From JABSSA01 sp039984715 (GTDB taxonomy: Bacteria > Pseudomonadota > Alphaproteobacteria > Rhodobacterales > Rhodobacteraceae), in NCBI GenBank assembly GCA_039984715.1, contig JBDWUA010000016.1, forward strand, positions 186,001-250,000: a stretch of 64,000 bases of DNA, written 5' to 3'. The position numbers and the translations under genes were made by a program. The notes under the pieces are model-generated. The model did no database searches. It was not told the origin of the DNA and worked only from the letters and a program-made list of their open reading frames with translations. Every line of letters starts with the position of its first letter. Position 1 is the stretch's first letter. This document shows positions 1 to 7,577 of this stretch, one piece after another.

Positions 1-2
1 CT

Positions 3-140
3 ATTCAACTTGCCGAAGCTAGTGCGAGCGATGCAGAAACCCAAGCAATCACTGGTCAAATTGCTGAGATGGTTGCTTACTACCGAAGGACGGCAAACCG
101 TAAAATGCTCTCAAAGTCGGGCCAAGAACGTAGAGAATAG
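3..140 (+). CDS. Tyrosine recombinase/integrase, C-terminal end (cut by window edge)
   Basis: An open frame runs in from the left edge for 45 codons and stops at 138-140. Its peptide has the layout of the last part of a phage-type tyrosine integrase: a QLAEA helix, an AITGQ segment where the family normally has the catalytic TGH, then AEMVAYYRRTANRKML, in which one of the paired tyrosines sits where the nucleophile is expected, and a basic tail. The gene reads toward the 3' end of tRNA-Tyr about 90 bases away, the usual arrangement of an island integrase beside its attachment tRNA. The rest of the gene lies outside the window. The His-to-Gln change could mean a weakened or relic enzyme. Confidence 0.6.
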   Translation: MQLAEASASDAETQAITGQIAEMVAYYRRTANRKMLSKSGQERRE

Positions 141-226
141 AACAAAACAGAACGGGTATTGGGACCAGCATGATTCCTGGCCGAACCCCAGTCTGTCGTT
201 GACGTCGTAAGTGTCTGATAAATAAG

Positions 227-310
227 TGGTGGGCGACCCTGGAATCGAACCAGGCGTGCGTCTCCGCGAGGGAGTTACAGTCCCCTGCCACACCTTGCGG
301 CCTGTCGCCC
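227..310 (-). tRNA. tRNA-Tyr (GTA)
   Basis: On the minus strand the acceptor stem GGGCGAC pairs with GTCGCCC, followed by discriminator A and an encoded CCA (minus-strand end at 227). The anticodon loop CTGTAAC gives anticodon GTA. A long variable arm, as expected for a class II tRNA-Tyr, precedes the T arm with GGTTCGATTCC. The 3' end faces the integrase fragment, so the T arm and CCA end are the likely attachment core. Confidence 0.95.
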
Positions 311-586
311 ACTGGAGCGCTGATTACTTGTGTGAAGCGAGGGCGTCAACTGCAAACGAACAGCATTTTTATCTGGCTGGAAACTTAACTGGCATCGACA
401 GGTTTGCGTCAGAGCAACGAAGCAAAGAAAATCCTGAAAAACTGCTGATTTGAACGTGTTTGGCACTTAAAGGATAGCTCTAACGAAGGTTGCCCTTTTG
501 AGACGCCGAATTGACAGGATCAAGGACCGCATGACTTGCCCTCTGAAGGATCAACGGCTAGGGCGAAGCAAGAAAGAGGGCATGTG

Positions 587-1363
587 ATGAAAAAGCCAAA
601 ATGGGTTGTTGAAAAGGAACGTGGGAAACGCGCGGCTGCGGCTGAGACCGTTTGGCTGTTTGGGCTGCATGCAGTGCGCGACGCCTTGTCCAATCCGCAA
701 CGCGAACGATTGCGTTTGGTTGTGACTTTGAATGCCGAAGCCAAGCTTGCCGACGCCATTGCCCAAAGCGGTATGGAACCCGAAGTCGTGGATGCACGGT
801 CGTTTTCCGCGCCTTTGGATCCGGGCTCTGTCCATCAGGGGGCTGCGTTGGAAGTGAAAGCTTTGAATTGGGGCCAACTGGTCGATCACGCAATCGGGGC
901 TGAAGCGCCGAGGCTGTTGCTTTTGGATCGCGTGACTGACCCACATAATGTTGGGGCCATTTTGCGATCAGCCGAAGTGTTGGGCGCGCAAGCGGTGATT
1001 GGCACACGTCACCATTCGGCACCTGAAACGGGCGCTTTGGCCAAATCCGCGAGTGGTGCGTTGGAGCGACAACCTTATTTGCGTGTGCGCAATCTGGCGG
1101 ACACGATCATTGAATTGCAACAGATGGGATATCTGGTGCTTGGTCTAGACGGCGAGGGCGATGAGACTATCGAACACGCCGTTAAAGACCGTATTGATGG
1201 CCCTGTGGCTTTGGTTTTGGGCGCAGAAGGGCCGGGGTTGCGGGCCAAGACGCGTGAAACCGTAGACAAGCTTGTCCGAATTGACGCGGCTGGTGGATTT
1301 GGGTCGTTGAATGTCTCGAACGCGGCTGCAATCGCCCTATATGCGTCCAAAGCGAGGACGTGA
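587..1363 (+). CDS. rlmB: 23S rRNA (guanosine-2251-2'-O)-methyltransferase RlmB
   Basis: This 258-residue SpoU/TrmH-type SPOUT methyltransferase 2'-O-methylates G2251 in the ribosomal P loop using S-adenosylmethionine. The substrate-binding N-terminal part starts with the family motif WLFGLHAVRDAL. The knotted catalytic domain shows all three SpoU motifs: DPHNVGAILRSAEVLGA, LVLGAEGPGLR and SLNVSNAAAIALY. The ATG at 587 was chosen because AAGAGGG lies just upstream and the family starts close to this point; an in-frame ATG at 536 would add 17 atypical residues. It lies next to tRNA-Tyr, an arrangement common in Rhodobacteraceae, and is followed after 4 bases by a small gene. Confidence 0.92.
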   Translation: MKKPKWVVEKERGKRAAAAETVWLFGLHAVRDALSNPQRERLRLVVTLNAEAKLADAIAQSGMEPEVVDARSFSAPLDPGSVHQGAALEVKALNWGQLVDHAIGAEAPRLLLLDRVTDPHNVGAILRSAEVLGAQAVIGTRHHSAPETGALAKSASGALERQPYLRVRNLADTIIELQQMGYLVLGLDGEGDETIEHAVKDRIDGPVALVLGAEGPGLRAKTRETVDKLVRIDAAGGFGSLNVSNAAAIALYASKART

Positions 1364-1367
1364 CCGG

Positions 1368-1667
1368 ATGAGTTACCCGACCAAGATTGCGACGTGTTGT
1401 TACTGTGGGACACGCGCAGCGTTGGTTTTAAAAGGTAAATTCCGTCACGAGCTGGCCTGTGGGTCTTGTGGGGCCCCTTTGCATGATCTCAAGATGTTGC
1501 CAAAGGACAAAGTGGTCGATCGTGAGCGAGGCGGGTCATCTGTTCAAAGAAAGCCAATTTCGGGGACATACAGGCCCGATAGTAAAAAGAAGCGAAAGCC
1601 TCGTAAAGGCTGGATGCGAGACCTGTTGGAAGAAGCTGTGGATTTGATCGAGGATGTGTTCGACTAA
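1368..1667 (+). CDS. Small zinc-ribbon-like protein of unknown function
   Basis: This is a 99-residue protein. The N-terminal third has two Cys pairs, CCYCG near residues 9-13 and CGSCG about 20 residues later, which look like one four-cysteine zinc ribbon. A basic linker rich in Lys and Arg (KKKRKPRKG) follows, and the protein ends in an acidic amphipathic helix (LLEEAVDLIEDVFD). It begins 4 bases after the rlmB stop, so the two are probably co-transcribed. I do not recognise a named family; a role in RNA or protein binding is possible but only inferred from the ribbon and basic region. Confidence 0.75.
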   Translation: MSYPTKIATCCYCGTRAALVLKGKFRHELACGSCGAPLHDLKMLPKDKVVDRERGGSSVQRKPISGTYRPDSKKKRKPRKGWMRDLLEEAVDLIEDVFD

Positions 1668-1744
1668 CGAACAATCGGCGATTTCTCTCCGATATTACCC
1701 GTTTGCGTTTAAGTTTCGTTCACACTTTTGAGACAGTCTCTTTT

Positions 1745-1867
1745 TTAATGGCTGAGAATTCTTATCTCATTGTCAGGGTCTCAGGTTTGGAACGCCTGCG
1801 GGCCATCTCAATGTCCCTCGTTCCGCACTGTGCGCTCCTTCGGTCCCCCCGTCGGAGCGCCTTTTTT
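1745..1867 (+). ncRNA. Candidate small RNA with three hairpins
   Basis: This gene-free stretch folds, by eye, into three consecutive hairpins: TGAGA/TCTCA at 1753-1769; a longer hairpin with outer stem GGAACG/CGTTCC at about 1789-1824 and an inner GGGxCAT/ATGxCCC stem; and a terminator hairpin at 1832-1860 followed by a T run. A weak earlier terminator-like GAGA/TCTC plus six T's near 1732-1747 may end the rlmB transcript, leaving this as a separate unit of about 110 bases. I could not match it to 6S, SRP RNA or tmRNA. It may instead be the 3' UTR of the preceding gene. Confidence 0.35.
1832..1867 (+). terminator. Rho-independent terminator
   Basis: A perfect 7-bp stem, GCGCTCC (1832-1838) with GGAGCGC (1854-1860), is followed directly by CTTTTTTATT. 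It ends the upstream plus-strand transcript 30 bases before the next gene. Confidence 0.75.
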
Positions 1868-1896
1868 ATTGGGACAATTCGCGGTAAGTGTTTTGC

Positions 1897-2370
1897 ATGA
1901 CTTATTATTCTGACGCCCATCTGAAAGACGTTTTGCAGCGAACGAAAGTGATTGCGATGGTCGGCGTATCTGCCAACCCGATACGTCCCTCAAATTACGT
2001 CGCGCGATACCTCAGCCTTAAGGGATTCAAGATTGTCCCGGTCAATCCAGTGGCCGCAGGTGAACGGATTTGGGGTGAAATGACTGTCAAAGACTTGAGC
2101 GAGGTTCCCGAACAGGTTGATATGGTTGATGTTTTTCGACGATCTGAGGCCGTGCCTGACATTGTGGACGATGCGTTGAGGTTTTTGCCAAACCTCAAAA
2201 CGATTTGGATGCAAATTGGGGTCGAACATGCTGAGGCGGCGGCCAAAGCCGAGGCATCTGGCGTGACGGTCATTCAGAACAGATGTCCAAAAATCGAATA
2301 TCAGCGATTGTTTGGCGAACTGCGCATGGGTGGGTTTAACACCGGCGTCATTTCATCGCGACTTGGTTAA
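1897..2370 (+). CDS. CoA-binding (YccU-like) domain protein
   Basis: This 157-residue protein consists of a single Rossmann-type CoA-binding domain, as in succinyl-CoA synthetase alpha subunits and the YccU family. Diagnostic segments are VIAMVGVSANPIRPS near the N-terminus, the VPVNP strand, the VDMVDVFRRSE segment and the C-terminal NRCPKIEYQRL. The family is known to bind CoA or acyl-CoA, but its physiological role is not established. The ATG at 1897 fits the family start; no strong Shine-Dalgarno is visible. It lies right after the terminator at 1832-1867 and its last 4 bases overlap the end of hisE on the other strand. Confidence 0.85.
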   Translation: MTYYSDAHLKDVLQRTKVIAMVGVSANPIRPSNYVARYLSLKGFKIVPVNPVAAGERIWGEMTVKDLSEVPEQVDMVDVFRRSEAVPDIVDDALRFLPNLKTIWMQIGVEHAEAAAKAEASGVTVIQNRCPKIEYQRLFGELRMGGFNTGVISSRLG

Positions 2371-2681
2371 GTGTTTGACCTTGATGATTTTTCTTGCAGG
2401 CCAGATTGACCTTGCCGACGGCTCAATTCATCGAGGACATCTGACAGATGAACATCCCGAGACGCGAGCATAACCAGCAGGTGATACATCACATCGGCGG
2501 CTTCGGATGTCAGGCGTTCCTTGTCACCTTTAACCGCTTCTATGATCGCTTCGATGGCTTCTTCACCAAACTTTTCCGCACATTTTTCCGGACCTTTGGA
2601 CAGCAGTTTTGCGGTCCAGCTTGAATCGGGTTGCGCGGTTTTGCGGCTTTGGATGGTGTCGAACAGATCGTCTAGGGTCAT
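2367..2681 (-). CDS. hisE: Phosphoribosyl-ATP pyrophosphatase HisE
   Basis: HisE hydrolyses phosphoribosyl-ATP to phosphoribosyl-AMP and pyrophosphate, the second step of histidine synthesis. The 104-residue protein has the all-alpha MazG-like fold with the acidic metal-binding residues in KFGEEAIEAIIEAVKG and SEAADVMYHLLVML, and SKGPEKCAEKFGEE near residues 29-42 is typical. It is a stand-alone HisE rather than an HisIE fusion. The start overlaps the hisF stop by 4 bases, so the pair is translationally coupled. The 3' end overlaps the convergent CoA-binding gene by 4 bases. Confidence 0.93.
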   Translation of the reverse strand: MTLDDLFDTIQSRKTAQPDSSWTAKLLSKGPEKCAEKFGEEAIEAIIEAVKGDKERLTSEAADVMYHLLVMLASRDVHLSDVLDELSRRQGQSGLQEKSSRSNT

Positions 2682-3439
2682 GCCAGCCTCATTGGAATGC
2701 CTGCCGCAGCCATGTGGGCCTTGGCTTCGCCGATTGTATAGGTGCCGAAATGAAAGATCGACGCCGCAAGGACCGCCGAGGCGTGGCCTTTGGTAACGCC
2801 GTCCACCAGATGATCCAGCGTGCCAACACCCCCCGATGCGATCACCGGAATTGGTACGGCATCTGAAATTGCACGGGTCAGGGGCAGGTTAAAGCCGGCG
2901 CGCGTGCCGTCCCGATCCATCGACGTCAAAAGAATTTCGCCGGCACCCTTTGCGGCAGCTGTTCTTGCAAATTCAACAGCATCGATCCCGGTTGATTTAC
3001 GCCCGCCGTGAGTGAAGATTTCCCAGCGACCTTCTTCGACGGATTTTGCGTCAATTGCGCAGACGATACATTGGCTGCCGAACCGGTCGGCTGCATCGCT
3101 TAAGACATCCGGATTGGCCACAGCCGCCGAATTGAACGATACCTTGTCCGCCCCAGCCAACAACAAGTTACGCACGTCATCTGATGTGCGCACACCGCCG
3201 CCAACGGTCAGGGGGATAAAACACTGTTCTGCCGTACGGCGCACCAGATCAAACATGGTGCCGCGGTTTTCATGCGTCGCGTGGATATCGAGAAAACACA
3301 GTTCATCCGCACCTGCGGCGTCATAGGCGCGGGCGGCTTCTACGGGATCGCCAGCGTCAATTAGGTCAACGAAATTCACGCCTTTTACAACGCGTCCATC
3401 GGCAACATCCAAACAGGGTATGATACGGGTCTTAAGCAT
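2678..3439 (-). CDS. hisF: Imidazole glycerol phosphate synthase subunit HisF
   Basis: HisF is the cyclase subunit that uses ammonia made by HisH to convert PRFAR to imidazole glycerol phosphate and AICAR. The 253-residue protein is a full-length TIM barrel starting MLKTRIIPCLDVADG, which places the first catalytic Asp at residue 11; the second catalytic Asp lies in the CAIDAKSV strand. Phosphate-binding GG motifs (VGGGVR, ASGGVG) are present. It precedes hisE with a 4-base overlap. Its partner hisH lies about 5 kb away in the same orientation, separated by genes on the other strand. Confidence 0.96.
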   Translation of the reverse strand: MLKTRIIPCLDVADGRVVKGVNFVDLIDAGDPVEAARAYDAAGADELCFLDIHATHENRGTMFDLVRRTAEQCFIPLTVGGGVRTSDDVRNLLLAGADKVSFNSAAVANPDVLSDAADRFGSQCIVCAIDAKSVEEGRWEIFTHGGRKSTGIDAVEFARTAAAKGAGEILLTSMDRDGTRAGFNLPLTRAISDAVPIPVIASGGVGTLDHLVDGVTKGHASAVLAASIFHFGTYTIGEAKAHMAAAGIPMRLA

Positions 3440-3542
3440 GTCTGGGGGCTACACCGGGCAGGACGTGCGGGGCAAGGGTGAATTATTTGGTGGATCGCAT
3501 GCAATCGGATAGATTGAAGCGCATGTAACAAAGGAATAGCCA

Positions 3543-4301
3543 ATGAAACGCGTCAAGATCGGTGACATGTCATTCGATGTCGCCATGATTCCTTACGTAC
3601 CAAGCAATTTAGCCACCAGCGACTTCATGTTCGATAATTTCGTCTCTGGCGTCCACAAAACAAAGGAAATGACCTGGGATTGTGAGGAGGGCGTCCGCAA
3701 TCCACAGCCATATGATAGCAAATTCAAGAATATCGAACCGAACCTGCTGATTTACGACACGCCGGGCCCGTTTTCACCAAAGCTGCACAGTGAGGTTGAA
3801 CGTTTGTCTGTCGAGTTCGCGCATTGGCTTATTGCCAAGACAGGTTTTGCGTCCGGCGACGCGTTGAACGAAGCGTTGAAGCAGCAGTTTGGGATCCATT
3901 CGCCAAGCTTTGATGTGGATGCGGCGATCAATGATTGGAAGCCGCGATATCGAATGAAAATCTCGGTTTCTTTGAATTTCATGCAGTTTGAATTGAGAAA
4001 TCCTAAATTGCTGGGTCATCGGAGATTGGTATTGTCGTTGCCAGACCGTGTCCGAATTTTGGTGCAACGCACACATGAGTGCGCGGAAGATGGAGTTCGT
4101 AGGCTTGATGGTGCGGAGTTTTTTTCGTGGAACCATCGAGAATTCCCAGTGCGCGCGGCGACCGCGAATGCATTCAAATTGCGCAGGACCCGCAAATTGG
4201 AAGAGTTACAAGAAGCGCAGGAGGCTCTGGAACGTGCGCGCGAACAGGTGCGTAAGTTGCGGGAGGATATGGAAAAGATCAAACCGGAAGAAGGCGATTG
4301 A
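3543..4301 (+). CDS. Hypothetical protein with C-terminal coiled coil
   Basis: I do not recognise this 252-residue protein. It has no signal peptide or membrane segment. Residues 1-200 look globular and mixed, with several Trp and Tyr residues (MTWDCEEG, DWKPRYRMKISVSLNFMQFELRNP). From about residue 205 it becomes an uninterrupted Glu/Arg/Lys-rich helix (RRTRKLEELQEAQEALERA and on to the end) that should form a coiled coil. The start ATG at 3543 follows an AAGGAA Shine-Dalgarno. It sits divergent from hisF and is the first of three plus-strand genes between hisF and hisA. Confidence 0.75.
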   Translation: MKRVKIGDMSFDVAMIPYVPSNLATSDFMFDNFVSGVHKTKEMTWDCEEGVRNPQPYDSKFKNIEPNLLIYDTPGPFSPKLHSEVERLSVEFAHWLIAKTGFASGDALNEALKQQFGIHSPSFDVDAAINDWKPRYRMKISVSLNFMQFELRNPKLLGHRRLVLSLPDRVRILVQRTHECAEDGVRRLDGAEFFSWNHREFPVRAATANAFKLRRTRKLEELQEAQEALERAREQVRKLREDMEKIKPEEGD

Positions 4302-4392
4302 ACGCCGATCAGTCTGGTCACGGCAACTTGCATGGTTACAACTTAGGATAATGTGCCATGATCTTGTGACGCTCAAAAAAGGAGAGGGATCA

Positions 4393-4845
4393 ATGAAATC
4401 GATATTGGCGGCAGCAGCGGTCGCATTAGCAGTGGGGCCCGCGATGGCAGGTGATAGTGGAATTGTACGCAAACAAGCGTCGGCAGGTGTTGTTGAAACA
4501 GTCGATAGTCTGGTTGCAACGTTGGAAGGTGCCGGGCTGAAAATTTTTGCACGTGTTGATCACGGGGCAGGGGCTGTATCCGTTGGCGAAGATGTCGGAG
4601 ATTCGCAGCTTGTGATTTTTGGCAGCCCTAAAGTGGGGACGCCAGCGATCAAGGATGATCCGGTTTCAGGTCTCTTTTTGCCGCTGAAAGTGCTGGTGTA
4701 CGAAGACGCATCTGGTCAGGCGTGGGTCGCATACGAAGACCCGAAATCCATGCTAACCCCGTTGGGTGGTGTGTCTGAGGATGCGCCCTATCTTAAGGTG
4801 ATGACCGGCGCGTTGGCCAAGTTCACCGGTGGAGTGACCAAATAA
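4393..4845 (+). CDS. Exported DUF302 family protein
   Basis: This 150-residue protein begins with a typical signal peptide (MKSILAAAAVALAVGPAMA, cleavage after AMA), so it is probably periplasmic. The rest matches the DUF302 layout: SVVETVDSLVATLEGAGL-type helix, KIFARVDHGAGA strand, VIFGSPKVGTPAI and a DLPLKVLVYED-like strand leading into a small C-terminal helix. The biochemical function of DUF302 is not known to me. The ATG at 4393 was chosen because GGAGAGGG lies just upstream and the signal peptide starts there; longer in-frame starts would hide it behind unrelated sequence. Confidence 0.85.
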   Translation: MKSILAAAAVALAVGPAMAGDSGIVRKQASAGVVETVDSLVATLEGAGLKIFARVDHGAGAVSVGEDVGDSQLVIFGSPKVGTPAIKDDPVSGLFLPLKVLVYEDASGQAWVAYEDPKSMLTPLGGVSEDAPYLKVMTGALAKFTGGVTK

Positions 4846-4897
4846 ACTTGTAAGCTTGAAACCCGTGGGTGCACTGTGTTCGTAACAGGAGGCATCC

Positions 4898-5386
4898 ATG
4901 GGTTTTTCTTTGCGTTGGTATTTGGCGTTAATGGCGGTGACGGCTGCGTGGTTCGCGGTGATGTCTGGCTATTTTGATAAACTGCCAAATGCGCAGGCCT
5001 TGGATGTGCAGATGACGGTCAGTGCCGTCCATCACGCCTTATCGGTTTGGGACGAGGCCGCGCGCGCATACCATTCGTTTGGCACCCGAAATTTCGACAT
5101 GATCTTCCCGGTGCAATTGTCCGTCGTGCTGTGGCTGGGCATCATGCGATTCAATGGGTGGCTGGGCCAGTGGAAAACAGCCTTTGGTGCGCTGGTCGCC
5201 GTGTATTTGGGCGCAGATTACATAGAGAACTTTGCGTCACTGAACCTGTTGCAGGGTGACGTTCGGGGCGACGTGCGTGGTGCTGGGATCAAGGTTGCAG
5301 CAAGCTGGGCGAAATATGCCAGCCTGTTGCCCGTCTTATGTGTCGTAGTCTTTGCAACGATCAGAGAGGCGATCCGACCTACTTAA
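4898..5386 (+). CDS. Inner-membrane protein of unknown function
   Basis: This 162-residue protein has about four hydrophobic segments: residues 6-24, 67-84 (IFPVQLSVVLWLGIM), 92-110 and 137-155 (LLPVLCVVVFATI). I recognise no domain. The start follows an ACAGGAGG Shine-Dalgarno. Between the first two segments lies a loop with a WDEAARAYHSFGTRNFDM sequence, likely periplasmic. Its stop runs 8 bases into the 3' end of hisA on the opposite strand. It is 52 bases downstream of the DUF302 gene and could share its transcript. Confidence 0.75.
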   Translation: MGFSLRWYLALMAVTAAWFAVMSGYFDKLPNAQALDVQMTVSAVHHALSVWDEAARAYHSFGTRNFDMIFPVQLSVVLWLGIMRFNGWLGQWKTAFGALVAVYLGADYIENFASLNLLQGDVRGDVRGAGIKVAASWAKYASLLPVLCVVVFATIREAIRPT

Positions 5387-6095
5387 GCGCTGCCAAGGCT
5401 TCGGTCAGATCGATTGCACCATCATAAAGGGCGCGACCAGAAATCGCGCCGGAAATCACGCCAGTGGCCTTCAGTGCAGTCAGGTCCGCCAAAGACGACA
5501 CACCGCCGCTTGCAATCACTGGAATAGAAACGGCGCGGGCCATCGCCTCGGTTGCATCGACATTTGGCCCACCCATGGCGCCATCGCGGTTGATGTCGGT
5601 ATAGATGATCGCCGCGACGCCCGCGTCTTCAAAGCTTTTGGCCAGGTCCGTTGCATCGACATTGGTTTCTTCGGCCCAGCCTTTTGTCGCAACGCGTCCG
5701 CCACGCGCATCAATGCCAACGGCAACATGACCGGGGAACCGCCGCGCCGCATCTCGCACAAGATCGGGGTTTTCGACGGCGACGGTGCCAAGGATCACGC
5801 GGGACAGTCCCTTGTCGAGCCAAGCTTCGATGGTTGCGATGTCGCGGATACCACCGCCCAATTGTGTGGGCACATTCACCGATTTCAAAATAGCCTCGAC
5901 CGGGGCGGCGTTCACGGGTTCACCGGCAAACGCACCGTTCAGATCAACCAGATGCAGCCATTCACAGCCCGCATCGGCAAATGCGCGTGCTTGTGCGGCG
6001 GGGTCTTCATTGAATACCGTTGCGCTGTCCATTTCGCCGTGAAGCAAACGGACGGCTTGGCCATCTTTCAGGTCAATTGCAGGATAAAGGATCAT
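5379..6095 (-). CDS. hisA: Phosphoribosylformimino-AICAR ribotide isomerase HisA
   Basis: HisA catalyses the Amadori rearrangement of ProFAR to PRFAR, the substrate of HisFH. The 238-residue TIM barrel starts MILYPAIDLKDG with the catalytic base Asp at residue 8; the second catalytic Asp is in AIIYTDINRDGAMGG, and the phosphate-binding glycines are QLGGGIRD and ASGGVSS. The ATG at 6095 was chosen because it gives the canonical N-terminus; an upstream in-frame start would add 19 unrelated residues. It stands alone, with unrelated plus-strand genes on both sides. Confidence 0.95.
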   Translation of the reverse strand: MILYPAIDLKDGQAVRLLHGEMDSATVFNEDPAAQARAFADAGCEWLHLVDLNGAFAGEPVNAAPVEAILKSVNVPTQLGGGIRDIATIEAWLDKGLSRVILGTVAVENPDLVRDAARRFPGHVAVGIDARGGRVATKGWAEETNVDATDLAKSFEDAGVAAIIYTDINRDGAMGGPNVDATEAMARAVSIPVIASGGVSSLADLTALKATGVISGAISGRALYDGAIDLTEALAALK

Positions 6096-6225
6096 GTGCG
6101 ACTCCGATGCCAGAAACGTGGGCCACATCGCACCATTTCGTACGCTTTGCAACGCGACGTGGGGTTATGCTTGCGTGATGCGATGATCAAAGGCCAGACT
6201 TGACACAAATACAGGAGGAGATGAC

Positions 6226-6615
6226 ATGAAAAACCTTGCACTTGCCGCAATTCTTGCACTGGGAACAGCAACAGGCGCAATGGCTGCTGACCCGCTTGAG
6301 GGTCTGTGGCGTACGACAAAAGACGATAACGGAAATTCGGGCCTGATCGAGGTGAAACCCTGCGGCGCAAAGCTGTGCGGCACGTTGATCAAATCCTTTG
6401 ATGCCAGCGGCGCATCGGTGTCCAGCAAGCAGATCGGTCGCAAGATCATTTCGGAAACCGTGGCGTCGGGGGGCGGCAGCTATAAGGGCAAAGTCTATTC
6501 GCCTGACCGCGACAAGACGTATAATTCCAAGCTGGCTTTGTCCGGAAACACACTGAAAGTGTCGGGTTGCGTATTGGGCATTTGCCGCGACGGCGGCACC
6601 TGGTCACGCCAGTAA
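6226..6615 (+). CDS. Exported DUF2147 family protein
   Basis: This 129-residue protein has a clear signal peptide (residues 1-20, ending GAMA) and a mature part that matches DUF2147: DPLEGLWRTTKDDNG at the start, the two-cysteine PCGAKLCGTL element, a Gly-rich turn before YKGKVYSPDRDKTYNSKL, and SGCVLGICRDGGTWSR at the C-terminus. The four cysteines probably form two disulfides in the periplasm. The family is predicted to be a small beta-barrel; its ligand is unknown. A strong ACAGGAGGAGATG Shine-Dalgarno precedes the ATG. It is divergent from hisA. Confidence 0.88.
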   Translation: MKNLALAAILALGTATGAMAADPLEGLWRTTKDDNGNSGLIEVKPCGAKLCGTLIKSFDASGASVSSKQIGRKIISETVASGGGSYKGKVYSPDRDKTYNSKLALSGNTLKVSGCVLGICRDGGTWSRQ

Positions 6616-6646
6616 CTTTCGGCGTTGCCGATCCTTTGCAAAACGT

Positions 6647-6699
6647 CGCGGCCCTTTGATTCCGCGAAACAGATATTCTGTTTCTTATTCGGGGCCGCG
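6647..6699. repeat. Nested inverted repeat (long stem enclosing a second hairpin)
   Basis: An outer 8-bp stem CGCGGCCC (6647-6654) / GGGCCGCG (6692-6699) encloses a perfect inner hairpin GAAACAGA (6666-6673) / TCTGTTTC (6677-6684) with a 3-base loop. It lies about 30 bases after the DUF2147 stop. No T run follows it on either strand, so it is not a standard terminator. Confidence 0.5.
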
Positions 6700-6900
6700 T
6701 CGCGCAGAACTGGCTTGAACGTTGAGGAATTTTGACCCAGACCGGACATTGATCGCAGTTAGCCGTGATGACCGCTATCGGGACAAAGCTGCCGTTCAAA
6801 TTTTGGCCACGTTGATAGTCTAATGTGGAGCAGAGAATATCTACGAAGTTGTCTCACGTGCAAGTTGGAACTGAACCATCCAACATAAGGATTTCAAGCG

Positions 6901-7407
6901 GTGTACCTAACAGAATTGACCTATCCGATTGCCATCCAAGAGCCAAACAGCGTGATGGGAGGCAAAAATGCAGGGCTTTCAAGTCCCCGAAGATGGCGAG
7001 GTAATGTTGCTGACTACTACCTTAGAGGCGGGTTCCAGAATGCGACTATCTACACCTCCGATGGAGGTAGATTTGAAATTGAAAAAATCCTCCTCAAACC
7101 TTTGTCTTTGCTTGATAAATTAATCTCGACTGTTGCTCATGCTGGCTCACTGTCCGATGAATGCAACGTTGATATGGAACTCCAACAGACAGGCGAACTT
7201 TCATTGGCTGAATTCTGCGAGACGGTTCGAGGCTTGGCGCTTCAAAATCCAAACTGGTGGAAACGCCATTCCGAAAGAGGCGAAATTGAAGCGATGTTTG
7301 ATGGGTGCAATACGTTTACGGATGCAATCAATGATATTGGTGTACTTGACGCCCCAAAAAAACCAAGGCCGAAAGGAAAGCCAACAAATGTGATTGACCT
7401 TAGATGA
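6901..7407 (+). CDS. Hypothetical protein, no recognised family
   Basis: This is a 168-residue soluble protein with a GTG start at 6901 preceded by AAGGA at about 9 bases. It is rich in charged residues in its middle (GGRFEIEKILLKPLSLLDKL) and ends in a basic, proline-rich tail (KKPRPKGKPTNVIDLR). It has no signal peptide, membrane segment or motif I can name. An alternative ATG start lies at 6955. Base composition looks slightly more AT-rich than the neighbouring his genes, and the gene opposes hisA and hisH, which suggests a later insertion into the his region. This is inference only. Confidence 0.5.
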   Translation: MYLTELTYPIAIQEPNSVMGGKNAGLSSPRRWRGNVADYYLRGGFQNATIYTSDGGRFEIEKILLKPLSLLDKLISTVAHAGSLSDECNVDMELQQTGELSLAEFCETVRGLALQNPNWWKRHSERGEIEAMFDGCNTFTDAINDIGVLDAPKKPRPKGKPTNVIDLR

Positions 7408-7577
7408 GACTGACTGTTGCGGTAGGTTTGGGCTCGAAGGAAACATTCGCCGCGATTTGCTCGAAGATCTGCTTTGTCGGTTTGGGAAGCTGGGTCAGTT
7501 GATGACGTAAAGGTCAAGGCCATTTGACGTTCAAGATCTTTCGTTATTCAACGGATCGACAGATTTCGCCCTTCGAC

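Noticed and set aside
1789..1824. Similarity of CCTGCGGGCCATCTC to the 3' end of 6S RNA
   Set aside because: No matching 5' strand (GAGATGGCC-type) is present upstream, and the overall length and bubble structure do not fit.
5352..6203. Long plus-strand frame opposite hisA
   Set aside because: It lies almost wholly antisense to hisA, has no Shine-Dalgarno and gives a Cys/His/Arg-rich peptide typical of shadow frames.
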